Shown: in pieces, positions 1-10,266 of the stretch
Position numbering within the stretch: the first letter of the stretch is position 1
Layout of the letters: each line of letters opens with the position of its first letter
Source of the DNA: Saccharicrinis sp963667815
GTDB taxonomy: Bacteria; Bacteroidota; Bacteroidia; Bacteroidales; Marinilabiliaceae
Assembly: GCA_963667815.1 (NCBI GenBank)
Contig: OY764021.1
Direction: 5' to 3' (one strand)
DNA: 64,000 nt
The notes under the pieces: generated by a model
The model's input: only the letters and a program-made list of their open reading frames with translations
Databases searched by the model: none
What the model was told of the DNA's origin: nothing
Position numbers and translations under genes: made by a program

Positions 1-3000
1 TAGTTTCTGGCAATAATATAATATTCTCCTTCTTCAATATTAGTAAATACAATGTCCCCGCCATTACCATCATCAAAACCTACTGTTGTTCCATCCACAT
101 CTTTCAACTGATAACCTCGATCTGGCTCCGTATTATGAATAACTACAGAAATACCATCATCTCCTTCACAATATTCATTAGACGATAATTCATAATCCGG
201 CAAAGCAGGAGCATCTTTAAAATTAACTTCTACACTACCCATTGAAAGTTCACAGCCTCCACTTGCTTCAGCATAAATTTCATAGATTTCTGAAGTTCCT
301 ATATCAGCTACAGCCCATACAATAGGTTCGCCTGATACACTCGTAATTACTTCTTGAATTGGTCCTGTAGAGTCTTCTAACCTATATGTTCTACCAGCCT
401 CTGAATCTGTAATACCTACATTGGTACCTACAGAACCACAAACATTTACAGCATCAGCATAAACAGTGTGAGAAGTTGGTTGTGGTACAGCAGCTAGTGT
501 AATTAAAGTACCATTATTAATTGGTAATTCGCAAGCATCACCTCCTCTTGAGGCAACAAAACTATAGGTTCCCTCTGTAAATAGGCCTAAAGAAAGAACA
601 CCTGAAGCAGCCGGATCACTATCTGAAACTTCGGCAACTATACTATTTGTACCCTCGTCAATAACTTGATATACCACATCACTTTCATGATTAGTTAATC
701 TGAACTCTACCCCTGCATCACTCTCACAATATAAATCTGAGTCATATTCCACAGTTTGATCCACTGGAGCAGAACTTAATTGTGTAGTAACAAATCCATT
801 CATACTTGATGTACAGCCTTTATCAGTAGTAGCAATAACAGTATAAGTTCCTATATCTGTAAACTTACCAAAAGTAATAGTATCAGTTGCTGCACCACCA
901 AGAGCTGGTGAGCTAAGTGCATCTCCTAATATGGTACCATTATCATATTGAAGCATATATGAAACTCCATTTTCTGAATTATCTAAAGAAATTTCAGCAC
1001 CATCTGTCACATCACAAAATTCACCTGATCCAATCATTCGATATGCCTCTGGTAAGGGATTAACATTTAATGCAACCCTATTAGCCATTTCGACTGTACA
1101 ACTTGCAGAAACTCCGATTACTAAATACTCTCCTTCATTATTAACCAATGGGAAACTCATTGCATTTCCATCACCTGTAATTATTTCTTCAGCAGTTTCT
1201 CCAGAAACACCATACTTATAACTTAACCATAGTTCGTAAGTAACACTAGCTTCAGTATCGCTTAATCCAAATACTACTCCAGGATCTCCATTACAAATCT
1301 CTCCTTCTCCGGTAACAACCTGTTTAGTAACAACTCCTGATATATCAATAAAAACTGAACCCGATAAATATATAGAACATCCATCTAATGTAGCCATAGC
1401 AGTATACTCGGCATTATCTTTATCAACAATCGGTGCAAAATCTATATCAGCTCCATCTCCTGTAATTGAAGGTAAGCCAGCATCATAGTAATTGGAACCT
1501 ACTTTTTTGACTAATGTATATTGTACACCAGGTTCTGACAACACAACAGTAACTATTGAACCGTCATCACACCCAGTACCATTGTAAGTTTCCGAAATAA
1601 ATCGATCCTCAGGTAATGGTTTTTCTGTAATTACATAAGTTCCATTCATAACAGATTCACAGGAAGTAACACCGTCATTACGTTGTGCAACCACTTCATA
1701 ATTACCTGAGGCAGTAACTTCTAACTGTAACACACCCCCTGTTCCTGGAATAGATACTCCATATGAATCATCATCCAAATTATGTAATGCATAATTAACA
1801 TTAGATTCAGATCCAGGCATATTAATATTAGTCGAAGATCCAGAACAGTAATCACCATCACTGGTTAAATCAAATACTGTTGGTAACGCATCTACCTGAA
1901 TTTCAACACTATTATTCATTTCAGTTACACAATCTACATCTGGCACTCTTGCCTGAACTGAATAAACACCCTCTGTATTCTGTAAACCACTAAATACTAA
2001 TGGAGTACTCAAAGCATCCGTTCCAACTACAGTTTCAATTAACGTAGTACCATTGAAATATAAACTATATTCAACTCCTTCTTGTTGATTATCAACACTT
2101 ATACTTACTCCAGGATCTCCTTCACAATAATGTCCATTATTTTCTGCAACCACATTAAATGCAGTTGGTTTGGAGATTAGAGAAACATTAGCTGTTCCAG
2201 TCATTGGGAACTGACAACCTGAAGCTGATTCTACTCTAACAGTATATGTTCCTTCGGCTGATAGAACACCAAAGGTGATTGGACCATTATTTCCAACAAC
2301 AGAATTACCTGTATCTACTCCATCTAAAAACAATTTGTAATTTACACTATTATCTAAAGAACCATCCAGACCAATCTCAACACCAGCTTGACCTTCACAA
2401 TATCTACCATCTGTTAAATCAGAAGGGTCAGCAGGATTAATTACATACACTCCAAACGGAACATCTGACCCATCACCGACAATTTCAAATGTTCCAGACA
2501 TATATCTTTGACAACCACTATTAACATTCTCAGCAATAACAGTATAAGTTCCTATTCCAAGTTGAGCATTAAAATCTAATTGAATTCCATCACTTCCTGA
2601 CAATACTTCAACTGGCGCATCATCTAATAATAATGTATATTCTACATCTGTTTGTGAATTATCTAAGGAGATAACATGACCAGATCCTCCATTACAACCA
2701 GTTACTGAACCAGTTGGAGTTAAATTATAAATAGTTGGTAAAGCATATTCAGTAATAGTAACCCTATTATTCATTTCAAATCGTACACCTGGTACTGATG
2801 TATAATAAGCCTCAACTCTATATTCTTCACTTCCTAATACATTATCCCAACGTACATCAACTGGAGATACACTACTAAACATAATAGAAGAGCCGACAAT
2901 TGAATTATCTGAACTCCTTATTAACTCATATGTAACCCCGTCTTGAGGAACACCTCCCACATATACACTGACTCCAGTACTTCCCTCACAATAAGACGAT

Positions 3001-6000
3001 TCTGTAGATAAAACGTCCAATAAAATAATATCATCATAAACATGCATTATTGTATCTATGGATGACATACAGTTATTGATATCGTAAACATCTACAGTGA
3101 CAATATCATTATCAACAAAAGTATTTGAACTATAAAAATTATTAGCATCTCTTGATTGTGAGACAGTTGAATTAATCGCATACTCATATTCTGTACCACC
3201 TCCTGCTGTAAACGTAACATTTGTTCCACTTATAAATGAATTACTTGGTGCAATAGTTAAAGTTGGAGTAGGTAGTGGATTAACCGATGTAGTTATTACA
3301 CTTGTAGCAGTTGAACAACCAGATGTACTATATGAAACAAGTGCAGAAACTGCTTGTCCATCAGTTAAAGTAGTAGTAATAAATTCATCATTACCATCAG
3401 GACCTTGAACACTGATACCGTCTACAAAGAATTCATAAACATCTCCACCTGTAGCGGTAAACGTAACTTCATCGTTAGCACAAATTATATTGTCAATATC
3501 TGAACTGGATAATGAAACAACTGGAATTGGATTTACTGTAATTGAAATTCCTTCATGAGTTGCAGTACAATTATATGTATCTATAACCTGAACAGTAACA
3601 TTATCGTTGTTTTCTAAGCTACTAGTAATATATTCATTATTAGCTCCAGGACCCTGAACACTTAATCCATCTACAAAAAATTCATAATTATCACCTCCAC
3701 CGGCAGTAAATGTCACTTCTTCATTTTCACAAATTTCAGTTTTATCTGAAATCAATGTTGCAATAGGTTTACTAATAGTAATATTAATTGTCTCACTTGT
3801 CATTTCACAATTATAACTATCATATACAATTGCCTCTACATTAAAATCATTTGTAGCAGACCATGTAAAAGTATTTGTTGCACTTTGACTACCTTGCGGA
3901 TTTCCATTAACGACAAATTGATAAGTCAAAGAACCAGATCCAGAACCAGTTGCAGTAAATGTAACCATTTCATTTTCACAAACGGTGGTCTTATCACTCA
4001 TTAATGTAATTGATGGCAAATCATGAATATTCATTGTTATAGAAGTTGAGGCTCCAAAACAATCTCCTTCATATGCCACAACTGTAACAGTATTTCCATT
4101 TTCTAAAACTGTAGTACTTAATGTATTTGAAGTCCCATCCTGAAGAACTTCAGAACCATTTCTATAAAAAATGTATCTATCAAATCCTGAAGAAGCAACA
4201 AAATCTACTGGCGTTCCAAAACAAACTTCATTTCCTCCGGCACTAGTAATACTTAGTACTGGTACTGGATTTGAATTAATTGTCATTGTTATTATTTCAG
4301 AATTATCTGTACATAATGTGGTATTATCAGTTGCAACAACATAGATCTGATCTCCATTTTGTAAATCAGGTGTTGTATATGTTGTTGATCCTGTATGAAC
4401 TGATTGATCAATACCACCCCTTATACGATGAAAATCATAACTATAATTTCCTGTTCCGTCAGTTGCAGCTGCGTTAAATGTAACATCAACTCCAGCACAT
4501 ACTGTAGTTACACCAGGTGTTGGCGCACTAACACTCAAGTTAGCTGTTACCTGATTAACAGTAATTGATGCAGAACCAGTCAAATCAGAATTTTGTGATG
4601 TACATAGTGCATCACTTAATCCTACTAATGTATAAGTAGATGATGTAGAAGGTGTAATTGTTTCTACATGAGTACTATTAGCTATATTATTAATAGTATA
4701 ATCACTTGTTCCATCGCTATAAGTAATATCCCAAGGGCCCGTACCTACTAAATTAAACGTTAGGTCTGTAGTTTCACCAATACAGATGGAATTATCTCCA
4801 GAAATACTAGCTTGTGGACGTGGATTTACATTAATTGTTGCTGAACCAGTCATTTCAGTCCCTTGTGCTGAACATAATGAAGCGTCAGACAATGCCGTAA
4901 TTTGATATGTAGTTACAGAACTAGGCGTAACACTTATAACATAGGGACTAGAATTAACCGTAACAGTATGATCTGTACCATCGTTATATGTTAAATCCCA
5001 AGGACTTGCCCCTGTTAAATTAAATGTAATATCAGTATTTTCACCATTACAAATAGTTGCATCTCCAGATACAACTCCTGTTGGTCGTGCATTAACTGTT
5101 ACAGTAGCGGGTCCTGAAAAATCACTATTTATTGAAGTACATAATTGATCAGAAAGTGCTACTATACTATATACACTAGTCGAACTAGGACTAACATTTA
5201 CATCATAAGGATTTGTATTAATATTATTAACAATAATATCAGATGTCCCGTCATTATATGTTAAATTCCATGGTCCTACACCTGTAAAACTAAATGATAT
5301 ATTTGTATTATCTCCATTACAAATAGTTGCATCTCCAGATACAACTCCTGTTGGTCTTGCATTTACTGTTACTGAAGCAGAACCAGATAAATCAGTTGCA
5401 TCAGCATTACAATTAGCATCTGTCAATGCTGTTAAAGTATATATTGCGTCAGAACTAGGAGATACTATTAAATTATAAGTTGCATTATTAATACCTGTAA
5501 TTACATGATCTGTACCATCATTATATGTTAAATCCCAAGGGGGCGTACCTGTTAAATTTACAGTTAAACTTGCATTTTCTCCATTACATATAGTCTCTGT
5601 TCCACTTAAAATGGCTGTAGGTCTTTCATTTACTGTTATCATAGCACTACCTGTCATTTCACCTACTTGTGCATCACATCCATTATTATCAGAAACACTT
5701 ACTAAAGTATAAGTGGTAGAAGTTCCTGGAGATACTGTTATAATATGAGGACTTGATAAAATATTATTAATTACATGATCAGACCCATCATTATAAGTCA
5801 AACTCCAAGGAGCTGCTCCTGTAAGTGAAAAGCTAACCTGAGCAACATCTCCATCACAAATTGTGGTTGTTCCACTAACAACACCTGTAGGCCTTGGATT
5901 TACTGTAACTACAGCAGAACCAGACAAATCGCCAGAATTAGATGTACATTGACTATCTGATAATCCAGTAATAGTATAAGTTGTAGTTGTTGAAGGGGAA

Positions 6001-7736
6001 ACTGCTAGAGTATAAGATGGATCACTTGTCGTAACAGTAGTTTCTGTACCATCTGCACTATAAGTAATATCCCAAGGAGCTACTCCTGTTAATGCAAAGC
6101 TAATATTAGTATTATCACCATTACAAATAGTTGCATCACCACTAATACTTCCAGTTGGACGCTCATTTACTGTAACTGTAGCGCTCCCAGTCAAATCAGA
6201 CGGTACAGCACTACATATTGCATCATCTACAGAAACTAATGTATATGTAGTATTATTAACAGGATTAACAGGTAAAGTGTATGAATTATCTGTAATGCCT
6301 GTAAGACTAACATCCGAACTACCATCATTATAGGTAATATCCCATGGCCCTACTCCTGTTAATGTAATAGTTAAATCTGTAGACTCACCATTACAAATCG
6401 TCGTAGTTCCACTAATTATAGCTGAAGGACTAGCATTAACAATAATATCAGCAACCCCTGAAATCTCAGATGCAATCGCATCACATATAGCACCTTGATC
6501 TGAAATACTACTTATAGTATAGCTTGTTGAACTAGAAGGTGTAACACTTACTGTATATGGTGAACTATTTGCTGTTATATTAAAACTATTAGAACCATCA
6601 AAATAAACAATATCCCATGGTCCTACCCCTGTTAAAGTAAAAGTTAAATCAGTTGATACACCATTACAGATTGTAGTTGAACCTGATATTACACCAGTAG
6701 GTCTGTCACCAACTGTTACTGTAGCATTTCCACTTATATCTGAAACTTCGGTTGTACAGCCATTATCATCAGTAATTGATTGAATAGTGAAATCATATGA
6801 TCCTGGACTAGGACTAACAGAAAAAACATAAGGATCTGTTACATCAGAAACTGTTACAGGATCCGTACCATTTATTAAGTACGTAATATCGTAGGGACTT
6901 GCACTTGTTAAATCAATTGTAATATCCGTACTTTCATTTTCACATAAAGAAGCGCCTCCAGAAATAACACCTTTCGGTCTTTCATTTACTGTTACAACTG
7001 CAAAACCAGGCATCCAAGTAAAACATGTCGATGTGGATTCTGAATTAGAATCAAATCCTTTTACGGTATAGGAACCGGCTTCACTAACATAAAAATTAAT
7101 ATCATTTCCATCTCCTCTAATTGCACTATCTGTAATCTTAGAGAGACCGCGATACAAATTATAATAAGTACCATTTTCTGCGTTAGGTAAAGTAATAATA
7201 GCTAAACTCCCATCACAAATGCTTGTTTCCTGAGAAAAATCAATTGCATTAGGTGTTTTATTAACAACAGTAATATCTGAATTATCCAAACTTCCATCAG
7301 TTCCAACTTGCTCATAAGCTATCCTTATATTTACACCATAATAAGCAGGTGGAATAGTGGCAGGATTGAGAGAAACTCCATTGTCTGGGGATATTCCAAT
7401 AGGTAGTACCCAGTCATTATGCACTTCATAATTACCTGTAATAACAGCCCCGGTTGAAACAGTCCAAATTATATCAGATCTTATTGGATCTAAATTAGCA
7501 GGATCCACATATATTTCAACGGCTCCATCTGTAGAACATAAGCTCTCAGGTAAAGAAGACAACACTCCATTTGCCCCTTTTAAACTTGACGAACCATAAT
7601 ACCTAGCTATTTCTACTTTTGTAGCATTTGCACCTGGCTTCTTTATTACCTGTGCGAAAACTCCTGTACCAATAGAAAATAGTCCTATTGCCACAAGAGA
7701 AATGATACACATCAATCGGTTTAAGTTTTTCATCAT
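1..7736 (-). CDS. Giant secreted repeat protein, N-terminal part (C-terminus beyond window)
   Basis: The reading frame is open from an ATG at 7736 to the left edge, 2578 complete codons with no stop. It starts with a signal peptide (MMKNLNRL, a hydrophobic core, then VFAQ). About 200 residues of non-repeated sequence follow, then three blocks of tandem beta-sandwich-like modules. Block A (about 6990-4550) has nine ~90-residue repeats with an ICNGD start and a PW(D/N)(L/I)TY core. Block B (about 4550-3050) has about five ~83-residue repeats with CEN(D/E)xVTFTA and YEFFVDG. Block C (about 3050-1) has about eleven ~93-residue repeats starting with (Y/F/I)C(E/N)G(D/S)xGV. Most modules carry paired cysteines. 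This is the style of Bacteroidota PKD/Ig-like surface adhesins, often exported by the type IX system, but the export domain would lie off the window. ATG ATG at 7736 or 7733 are both possible starts. An adhesive or surface-layer role is inference. Confidence 0.85.
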   Translation of the reverse strand, partial: MMKNLNRLMCIISLVAIGLFSIGTGVFAQVIKKPGANATKVEIARYYGSSSLKGANGVLSSLPESLCSTDGAVEIYVDPANLDPIRSDIIWTVSTGAVITGNYEVHNDWVLPIGISPDNGVSLNPATIPPAYYGVNIRIAYEQVGTDGSLDNSDITVVNKTPNAIDFSQETSICDGSLAIITLPNAENGTYYNLYRGLSKITDSAIRGDGNDINFYVSEAGSYTVKGFDSNSESTSTCFTWMPGFAVVTVNERPKGVISGGASLCENESTDITIDLTSASPYDITYLINGTDPVTVSDVTDPYVFSVSPSPGSYDFTIQSITDDNGCTTEVSDISGNATVTVGDRPTGVISGSTTICNGVSTDLTFTLTGVGPWDIVYFDGSNSFNITANSSPYTVSVTPSSSTSYTISSISDQGAICDAIASEISGVADIIVNASPSAIISGTTTICNGESTDLTITLTGVGPWDITYNDGSSDVSLTGITDNSYTLPVNPVNNTTYTLVSVDDAICSAVPSDLTGSATVTVNERPTGSISGDATICNGDNTNISFALTGVAPWDITYSADGTETTVTTSDPSYTLAVSPSTTTTYTITGLSDSQCTSNSGDLSGSAVVTVNPRPTGVVSGTTTICDGDVAQVSFSLTGAAPWSLTYNDGSDHVINNILSSPHIITVSPGTSTTYTLVSVSDNNGCDAQVGEMTGSAMITVNERPTAILSGTETICNGENASLTVNLTGTPPWDLTYNDGTDHVITGINNATYNLIVSPSSDAIYTLTALTDANCNADATDLSGSASVTVNARPTGVVSGDATICNGDNTNISFSFTGVGPWNLTYNDGTSDIIVNNINTNPYDVNVSPSSTSVYSIVALSDQLCTSINSDFSGPATVTVNARPTGVVSGDATICNGENTDITFNLTGASPWDLTYNDGTDHTVTVNSSPYVISVTPSSVTTYQITALSDASLCSAQGTEMTGSATINVNPRPQASISGDNSICIGETTDLTFNLVGTGPWDITYSDGTSDYTINNIANSTHVETITPSTSSTYTLVGLSDALCTSQNSDLTGSASITVNQVTANLSVSAPTPGVTTVCAGVDVTFNAAATDGTGNYSYDFHRIRGGIDQSVHTGSTTYTTPDLQNGDQIYVVATDNTTLCTDNSEIITMTINSNPVPVLSITSAGGNEVCFGTPVDFVASSGFDRYIFYRNGSEVLQDGTSNTLSTTVLENGNTVTVVAYEGDCFGASTSITMNIHDLPSITLMSDKTTVCENEMVTFTATGSGSGSLTYQFVVNGNPQGSQSATNTFTWSATNDFNVEAIVYDSYNCEMTSETINITISKPIATLISDKTEICENEEVTFTAGGGDNYEFFVDGLSVQGPGANNEYITSSLENNDNVTVQVIDTYNCTATHEGISITVNPIPVVSLSSSDIDNIICANDEVTFTATGGDVYEFFVDGISVQGPDGNDEFITTTLTDGQAVSALVSYSTSGCSTATSVITTSVNPLPTPTLTIAPSNSFISGTNVTFTAGGGTEYEYAINSTVSQSRDANNFYSSNTFVDNDIVTVDVYDINNCMSSIDTIMHVYDDIILLDVLSTESSYCEGSTGVSVYVGGVPQDGVTYELIRSSDNSIVGSSIMFSSVSPVDVRWDNVLGSEEYRVEAYYTSVPGVRFEMNNRVTITEYALPTIYNLTPTGSVTGCNGGSGHVISLDNSQTDVEYTLLLDDAPVEVLSGSDGIQLDFNAQLGIGTYTVIAENVNSGCQRYMSGTFEIVGDGSDVPFGVYVINPADPSDLTDGRYCEGQAGVEIGLDGSLDNSVNYKLFLDGVDTGNSVVGNNGPITFGVLSAEGTYTVRVESASGCQFPMTGTANVSLISKPTAFNVVAENNGHYCEGDPGVSISVDNQQEGVEYSLYFNGTTLIETVVGTDALSTPLVFSGLQNTEGVYSVQARVPDVDCVTEMNNSVEIQVDALPTVFDLTSDGDYCSGSSTNINMPGSESNVNYALHNLDDDSYGVSIPGTGGVLQLEVTASGNYEVVAQRNDGVTSCESVMNGTYVITEKPLPEDRFISETYNGTGCDDGSIVTVVLSEPGVQYTLVKKVGSNYYDAGLPSITGDGADIDFAPIVDKDNAEYTAMATLDGCSIYLSGSVFIDISGVVTKQVVTGEGEICNGDPGVVFGLSDTEASVTYELWLSYKYGVSGETAEEIITGDGNAMSFPLVNNEGEYLVIGVSASCTVEMANRVALNVNPLPEAYRMIGSGEFCDVTDGAEISLDNSENGVSYMLQYDNGTILGDALSSPALGGAATDTITFGKFTDIGTYTVIATTDKGCTSSMNGFVTTQLSSAPVDQTVEYDSDLYCESDAGVEFRLTNHESDVVYQVIDEGTNSIVAEVSDSDPAASGVLSLGLFTEGTYSFVASRGGDACELPINNGTLITLAAVPQPTSHTVYADAVNVCGSVGTNVGITDSEAGRTYRLEDSTGPIQEVITSVSGEPIVWAVADIGTSEIYEIYAEASGGCELSMGSVEVNFKDAPALPDYELSSNEYCEGDDGISVVIHNTEPDRGYQLKDVDGTTVGFDDGNGGDIVFTNIEEGEYYIIARN
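4545..6990 (-). repeat. Block A: nine tandem ~270-bp coding repeats
   Basis: On the plus strand the codons for the PW(D/N) core appear as ccaagg or ccatgg at 4731, 4998, 5268, 5535, 5805, 6072, 6342 and 6615, with a diverged copy near 6891. Spacing is 267-276 bp, so each unit is 89-92 codons. The units are diverged at nucleotide level but short identical stretches recur, which fits tandem duplication inside the giant gene followed by drift. Confidence 0.85.
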
Positions 7737-8113
7737 AATCGTAATATATAATGACTCCTGGTTTTCACGGTCATGGTTTTAACTAAAATTACACCATCAA
7801 GGTCCCAATTTGACAGCATTAATATTTTATATCCATATATTACAAAATAACACAAGTATTAATTGTAACATCCTAGATCTATCCAACACACAATTCTTAA
7901 AACTTTCAAGCCCCAACTTCGACGATCCTCGTCAAAAATAACAATAATATTATTTTAAGTAGCATTTTTACTTAATTCGTTTGTACGAATACATAAATTA
8001 TTAGTTACAACATTGAGATCCTGATTCATTTATTTTATACCAATACCCTAAATATTAACATTAACAATGTATTTTATGGGACAAAACATCTTTAATTATC
8101 ACTTAAAAAAAAA
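7737..8113. other. Intergenic region upstream of the giant gene
   Basis: This 377-bp AT-rich gap separates two minus-strand genes, so it should hold the promoter of the giant gene. I found only an imperfect -7 box (TTATTTTG on the minus strand, around 7842-7849) and a small ACATT/AATGT hairpin near 8059-8071. No gene is convincing here. Confidence 0.4.
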
Positions 8114-8770
8114 TCAACTTTTTTCCATTATGCCAAGCATAGCCAAAACTTCAGGGTTATCTTCAAGAGCAATACGAGCAACTTTAAGATAACTACTTAC
8201 CCATTGCTGAACTTCTATAGTTTCCTTTTTAACTTTATCATTCAACATACGCACCACTGCTGTAACACGCACACACTTATCCGACAATTCATTAAGTTCA
8301 ACCAATTGCTTCTTTAAAGCCTCCAAATCCTTTTGTTTAATTCCAAATTCAGCCATTGAATTTAAATACAGAGTACTAGATGTTAAGTTATTTACAAATA
8401 CAGACACCTGAACAAACCATTTATCATAAGTTCTTGATCTAACTCCTAATAACATTAAGGACTCCTGAGCTTCTATATCATCAACAAATGCAATCCTAGC
8501 TAACTTAAGATATTTCATATATATTTTATGAATCTCTTTTTGCTTAAGTTTTTTTTCAGCATGACAATCTCTCTTAAGCCTAGCCTTTTCCTGAGCTTCA
8601 ATATACAACAACCTTAAATTCTCCCACAACCGCCTACCTTCATTAAGTCGTGTTTGATTATAACCATACCCTCTAACAGCATTGCGAATCTCTGCTTCCC
8701 GAATACTATAGGCTGTGATTTCATCCAACTTATAAAGAAAGTCTTTCCTTGTAAATTTAGTATAATGCAT
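8114..8770 (-). CDS. Internally duplicated all-helical protein of unknown function
   Basis: This 218-residue protein has no signal peptide or membrane segment and is rich in Lys, Glu, Leu and Arg, as expected of long amphipathic helices. It looks like an internal duplication. Residues ~36-110 (YGYNQTRL, then YLKLARIAFVDD and LMLLG) resemble ~142-214 (FGIKQKDL, then YLKVARIALEDN and LAMLG). Each half would be a helical hairpin or small bundle ending in the same YLK(L/V)ARIA(F/L)xD motif. I do not recognise a named family. It stands alone, 377 bp upstream of the giant gene on the same strand, and a shared transcript is possible but not shown. Codon use looks native. Confidence 0.75.
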   Translation of the reverse strand: MHYTKFTRKDFLYKLDEITAYSIREAEIRNAVRGYGYNQTRLNEGRRLWENLRLLYIEAQEKARLKRDCHAEKKLKQKEIHKIYMKYLKLARIAFVDDIEAQESLMLLGVRSRTYDKWFVQVSVFVNNLTSSTLYLNSMAEFGIKQKDLEALKKQLVELNELSDKCVRVTAVVRMLNDKVKKETIEVQQWVSSYLKVARIALEDNPEVLAMLGIMEKS

Positions 8771-9136
8771 ATAATTAACTTCTATATAACTATAATATAT
8801 ATAAAATATATGATATAATATTCAAATCTTATAATTTATTTTTAATATTCCTAATTATATTATATATATTTTTATTTATAGTTATCTTATTTTTAATTGT
8901 AATAGTACATATTACTTTAGATTATTACATTGAATATATTTATGGACGTAATTAAAAACAAGATACATATTAATAAATATAAGCTATATACATTTTTAAA
9001 AATATAACATCAATTAAAAAGTAGAATACTGACATTAAAAATTTGATTTATTATTTCTAATATTTTTATTATAAAAAAAGCCCTAACCTGAATAAACATT
9101 CAGATTAGAGCTTCCTAAATCAATTCTTGATAAAAA
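8771..9136. other. Very AT-rich intergenic region
   Basis: This 366-bp gap is mostly A and T runs. The only clear element is the terminator at 9072-9113 that ends the gene to its right. The promoter of the helical-protein gene must lie in the left part, but I could not pick out a -7 box among the many TA-rich stretches. Confidence 0.5.
9072..9113 (-). terminator. Rho-independent terminator of the DUF2027-Smr gene
   Basis: Read on the minus strand, a stem built from AAGC, CTAA and CTGAA segments with two mismatches and a short loop is followed directly by seven T residues. It begins about 24 bp after the stop codon at 9137. Confidence 0.75.
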
Positions 9137-10132
9137 CTAAATAATCACCATTGTAGCTCCATATCCATATTCCTTAAAGGAGGCATCCTGATAGCTATGC
9201 CATTTATACTTTCGATCTAAAATTTTTCTCAATTCATTTTTTAATACTCCATTACCAACTCCATGAATAAAAACAACCTTCTTATTCTTATTCTTTTTAT
9301 TTTGCTCCATTACCTCATGAAACTTTTCAATTTGAATACCTAACATTTCTTTATTAGTCAATCCTCTAACATCATCCAACAATTCATGAATATGAAGATC
9401 AACCTCCAAGACCTGATCATCATCTCTCCTATCCGGTTTCACAACTTTTTTAATACCTTCTTTTTCTTTAACTACTTTACTAAATTTCTTATCGGTTAAG
9501 CCCTCAAGCTTTTCTTCTATAATACCTTTAAGTACATAATTTAAATAAGCTTTTTCATTAAAATACTCATTAGTAACATAACTACCATCTTTTAACAATT
9601 TAGCTCCACTAAATTTGAAGCTATATAAAATTGGTTCTTTAGCTTTATAAGATACACTCTTCCTAAACATCATTATATTAACAACATACCTATCTCCATC
9701 AACTTCATTTATACTATACTCTTTTAACTGAATTTTTGTATTGGGTTCAATACTTCCATTAAATTGATTTTCAATCTGATCCTCTACGATTAAACCAATA
9801 GTATAAAACAAATAAAAATTAGAATCATTAATTAGATAAAGAGTAATATTTGTTGGCATGCTTACATTTCTTAAACATGCTAACAAAATCTTTGGATTTC
9901 CTTCCTCTTCAGATTCATTAATTATTTCTTCCGTAAATTCTTCCTCCTTTGTACTATCAAGCTGTTTATCATTTACCTTCTTCTCCACCAAAACTACCTC
10001 TGAAATTAAAGAAGGAACCTCAAATCCATCATCATCCAACACAAACACCATTTTCCCACCTTCAATTCTACTAACTACTCCTCCTCCTACTTCATTTAAA
10101 AAACGCACACGATCTCCTATACCAATTGCCAT
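9137..10132 (-). CDS. DUF2027-Smr domain protein
   Basis: This 331-residue cytoplasmic protein has a small N-terminal beta-barrel-like region (GIGDRVRFLNEVGGGVV, residues ~4-50), an acidic linker (~55-80), a central beta-rich region, and a C-terminal Smr domain (~243-331). The Smr domain shows the expected motifs VDLHIHEL and FIHGVGNGVLK and ends in YGATMVII. Smr domains, known from the MutS2 C-terminus, bind or nick nucleic acid, and the LDLHG-type and HGxG motifs are the conserved elements. The DUF2027-Smr fusion is a Bacteroidota hallmark of unknown physiological role. The gene is divergent from queA with 134 bp between them. Confidence 0.85.
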   Translation of the reverse strand: MAIGIGDRVRFLNEVGGGVVSRIEGGKMVFVLDDDGFEVPSLISEVVLVEKKVNDKQLDSTKEEEFTEEIINESEEEGNPKILLACLRNVSMPTNITLYLINDSNFYLFYTIGLIVEDQIENQFNGSIEPNTKIQLKEYSINEVDGDRYVVNIMMFRKSVSYKAKEPILYSFKFSGAKLLKDGSYVTNEYFNEKAYLNYVLKGIIEEKLEGLTDKKFSKVVKEKEGIKKVVKPDRRDDDQVLEVDLHIHELLDDVRGLTNKEMLGIQIEKFHEVMEQNKKNKNKKVVFIHGVGNGVLKNELRKILDRKYKWHSYQDASFKEYGYGATMVII

Positions 10133-10209
10133 TTTATTCTAATATTAATTCATTAATTTTTCGATCCTGAAATTATAAAAATACTTCTGTACAATTTAAT
10201 AAAGTTGAC

Positions 10210-10217
10210 TATTTTTG
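10210..10217 (+). promoter_or_regulatory. Candidate -7 box (TATTTTTG) for queA
   Basis: The octamer matches the Bacteroidota consensus TAnnTTTG. It lies 49 bp before the queA ATG. No convincing -33 TTTG is seen at the expected distance, so this is a partial match. Confidence 0.4.
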
Positions 10218-10266
10218 CATTCGTTTTTTATTAACAGTTAATTTATAAGCACATAGAAATTTCACA

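Noticed and set aside
4280..4477. 65-codon plus-strand frame inside the giant gene region
   Set aside because: It is antisense to the continuous minus-strand repeat protein and its sequence is low-complexity Leu/Tyr/Gln without a family pattern.
9858..10142. 94-codon plus-strand frame antisense to the DUF2027-Smr gene
   Set aside because: It is Ser/Thr/Phe-rich antisense sequence. The minus frame encodes clear Smr motifs.
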